A stretch of 21,056 nt of DNA from Kiritimatiellota bacterium (GTDB lineage: Bacteria > Verrucomicrobiota > Kiritimatiellia > RFP12 > UBA1067), in NCBI GenBank assembly GCA_009777165.1, contig WRML01000004.1, positions 1 through 21,056 of the forward strand. The letters are read 5' to 3'. Below are positions 20,861 through 21,056 of this stretch, in pieces. The notes beneath the pieces are model-generated. The model did not search any database. It had not been told where the DNA came from and saw nothing but the letters and a program-made list of their open reading frames with translations. The first letter of the stretch is position 1. The number at the start of each line of letters is the position of its first letter. Made by a program: the position numbers and the translations under genes.

Positions 20861-21056
20861 CTACTCGCCTTTCAGCTCGTTCAGCCGCTTGATGGCGTAC
20901 TCATTACCCTGCGCGGCGGCTTTCGTATACCACTCGGCCGCCAACGCCATATTCCGTTCCACACCCCAGCCTTTCTCGTAACACTGGCCCAGATCGTACT
21001 GCGACAGCGCATGGCCTTGCTCAGCTGACTTCCGCCACCAGTTCTCCGCCTTCACG
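20861..21056 (-). CDS. Sel1-repeat protein, 5' part beyond window
   Basis: The last about 65 codons of a gene entering from the right edge. The residues WWRKSAEQGHALSQYDLGQCY.. and AAEWYTKAAAQGNEYAIKRLNEL are Sel1-like (TPR-type) repeats with the A..W..KAA.QG...A...LG pattern at about 36-residue period. Such repeats scaffold protein-protein contacts; nothing more specific can be said. The GTG at 21055 is unlikely to be the true start because it falls inside a repeat. Confidence 0.75.
   Translation of the reverse strand, partial: VKAENWWRKSAEQGHALSQYDLGQCYEKGWGVERNMALAAEWYTKAAAQGNEYAIKRLNELKGE

Noticed and set aside
19596..20981. 461-aa plus-strand open frame across lpd and the DUF6485 gene
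   Set aside because: Arg/His/Pro-rich shadow running through two real minus-strand genes and the intergenic repeat.

Overview
The window looks like chromosomal DNA from an uncultured PVC-superphylum bacterium, most likely Verrucomicrobiota/Kiritimatiellota/Lentisphaerota. This is inferred from two Tat-exported Gfo/Idh/MocA oxidoreductases, a DUF6807 (PmoA-like) protein, a xylose-isomerase-like TIM barrel, a DUF1570 metallopeptidase, and many small palindromic repeat families between genes. No rRNA, tRNA, CRISPR array, transposase or phage gene was seen. Coding density is high and most genes are conserved housekeeping genes.

Layout. 1-287: downstream flank of cysS, made of short palindromic repeats. 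288-1757 (-): cysS, interrupted in frame by a 108-bp palindromic element. 1853-5393 (+): a good promoter, a 32-codon HicB-like reading frame whose stop overlaps the hflX start, hflX, rsmI (46-bp overlap with hflX), then a second promoter and a very GC-rich Tat-exported Gfo/Idh gene. 5394-5801: GC-rich hairpin block and an 88-bp element with terminal inverted repeats. 5802-9568 (-): exported DUF1570 metallopeptidase, thiC and truA, probably one transcript from a promoter so close to the ATG that the mRNA may be leaderless. 9569-9997: spacer with a weak coding-like remnant and a periodic TTAAC array. 10019-11958 (+): pstS and pstC, separated by a 31-bp perfect inverted repeat and followed by a strong terminator; pstA, pstB and phoU are absent. 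12127-14572 (+): guaA with an altered synthetase motif, then a D-mannonate oxidoreductase-type SDR. 14584-21056 (-): in transcription order a Sel1-repeat protein (cut by the window end), DUF6485 protein, lpd, sugar isomerase/epimerase-like protein, DUF6807 protein, a second Tat-exported Gfo/Idh protein, and lipA.

How the genes fit. The isomerase-like, DUF6807 and second Gfo/Idh genes form a probable sugar-derivative catabolic set, with two of the three products exported. lpd and lipA flank it and serve lipoyl-dependent dehydrogenase complexes. cysS, hflX, rsmI, truA, thiC and guaA cover translation, ribosome quality, RNA modification and cofactor/nucleotide synthesis. The most unusual signals are the protein-coding palindromic insertion in cysS, the HicB-like leader frame coupled to hflX, the shortened pst locus, and the abundance of 8-12-base G/C homopolymers inside essential genes. 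No complete undescribed multigene system was identified.
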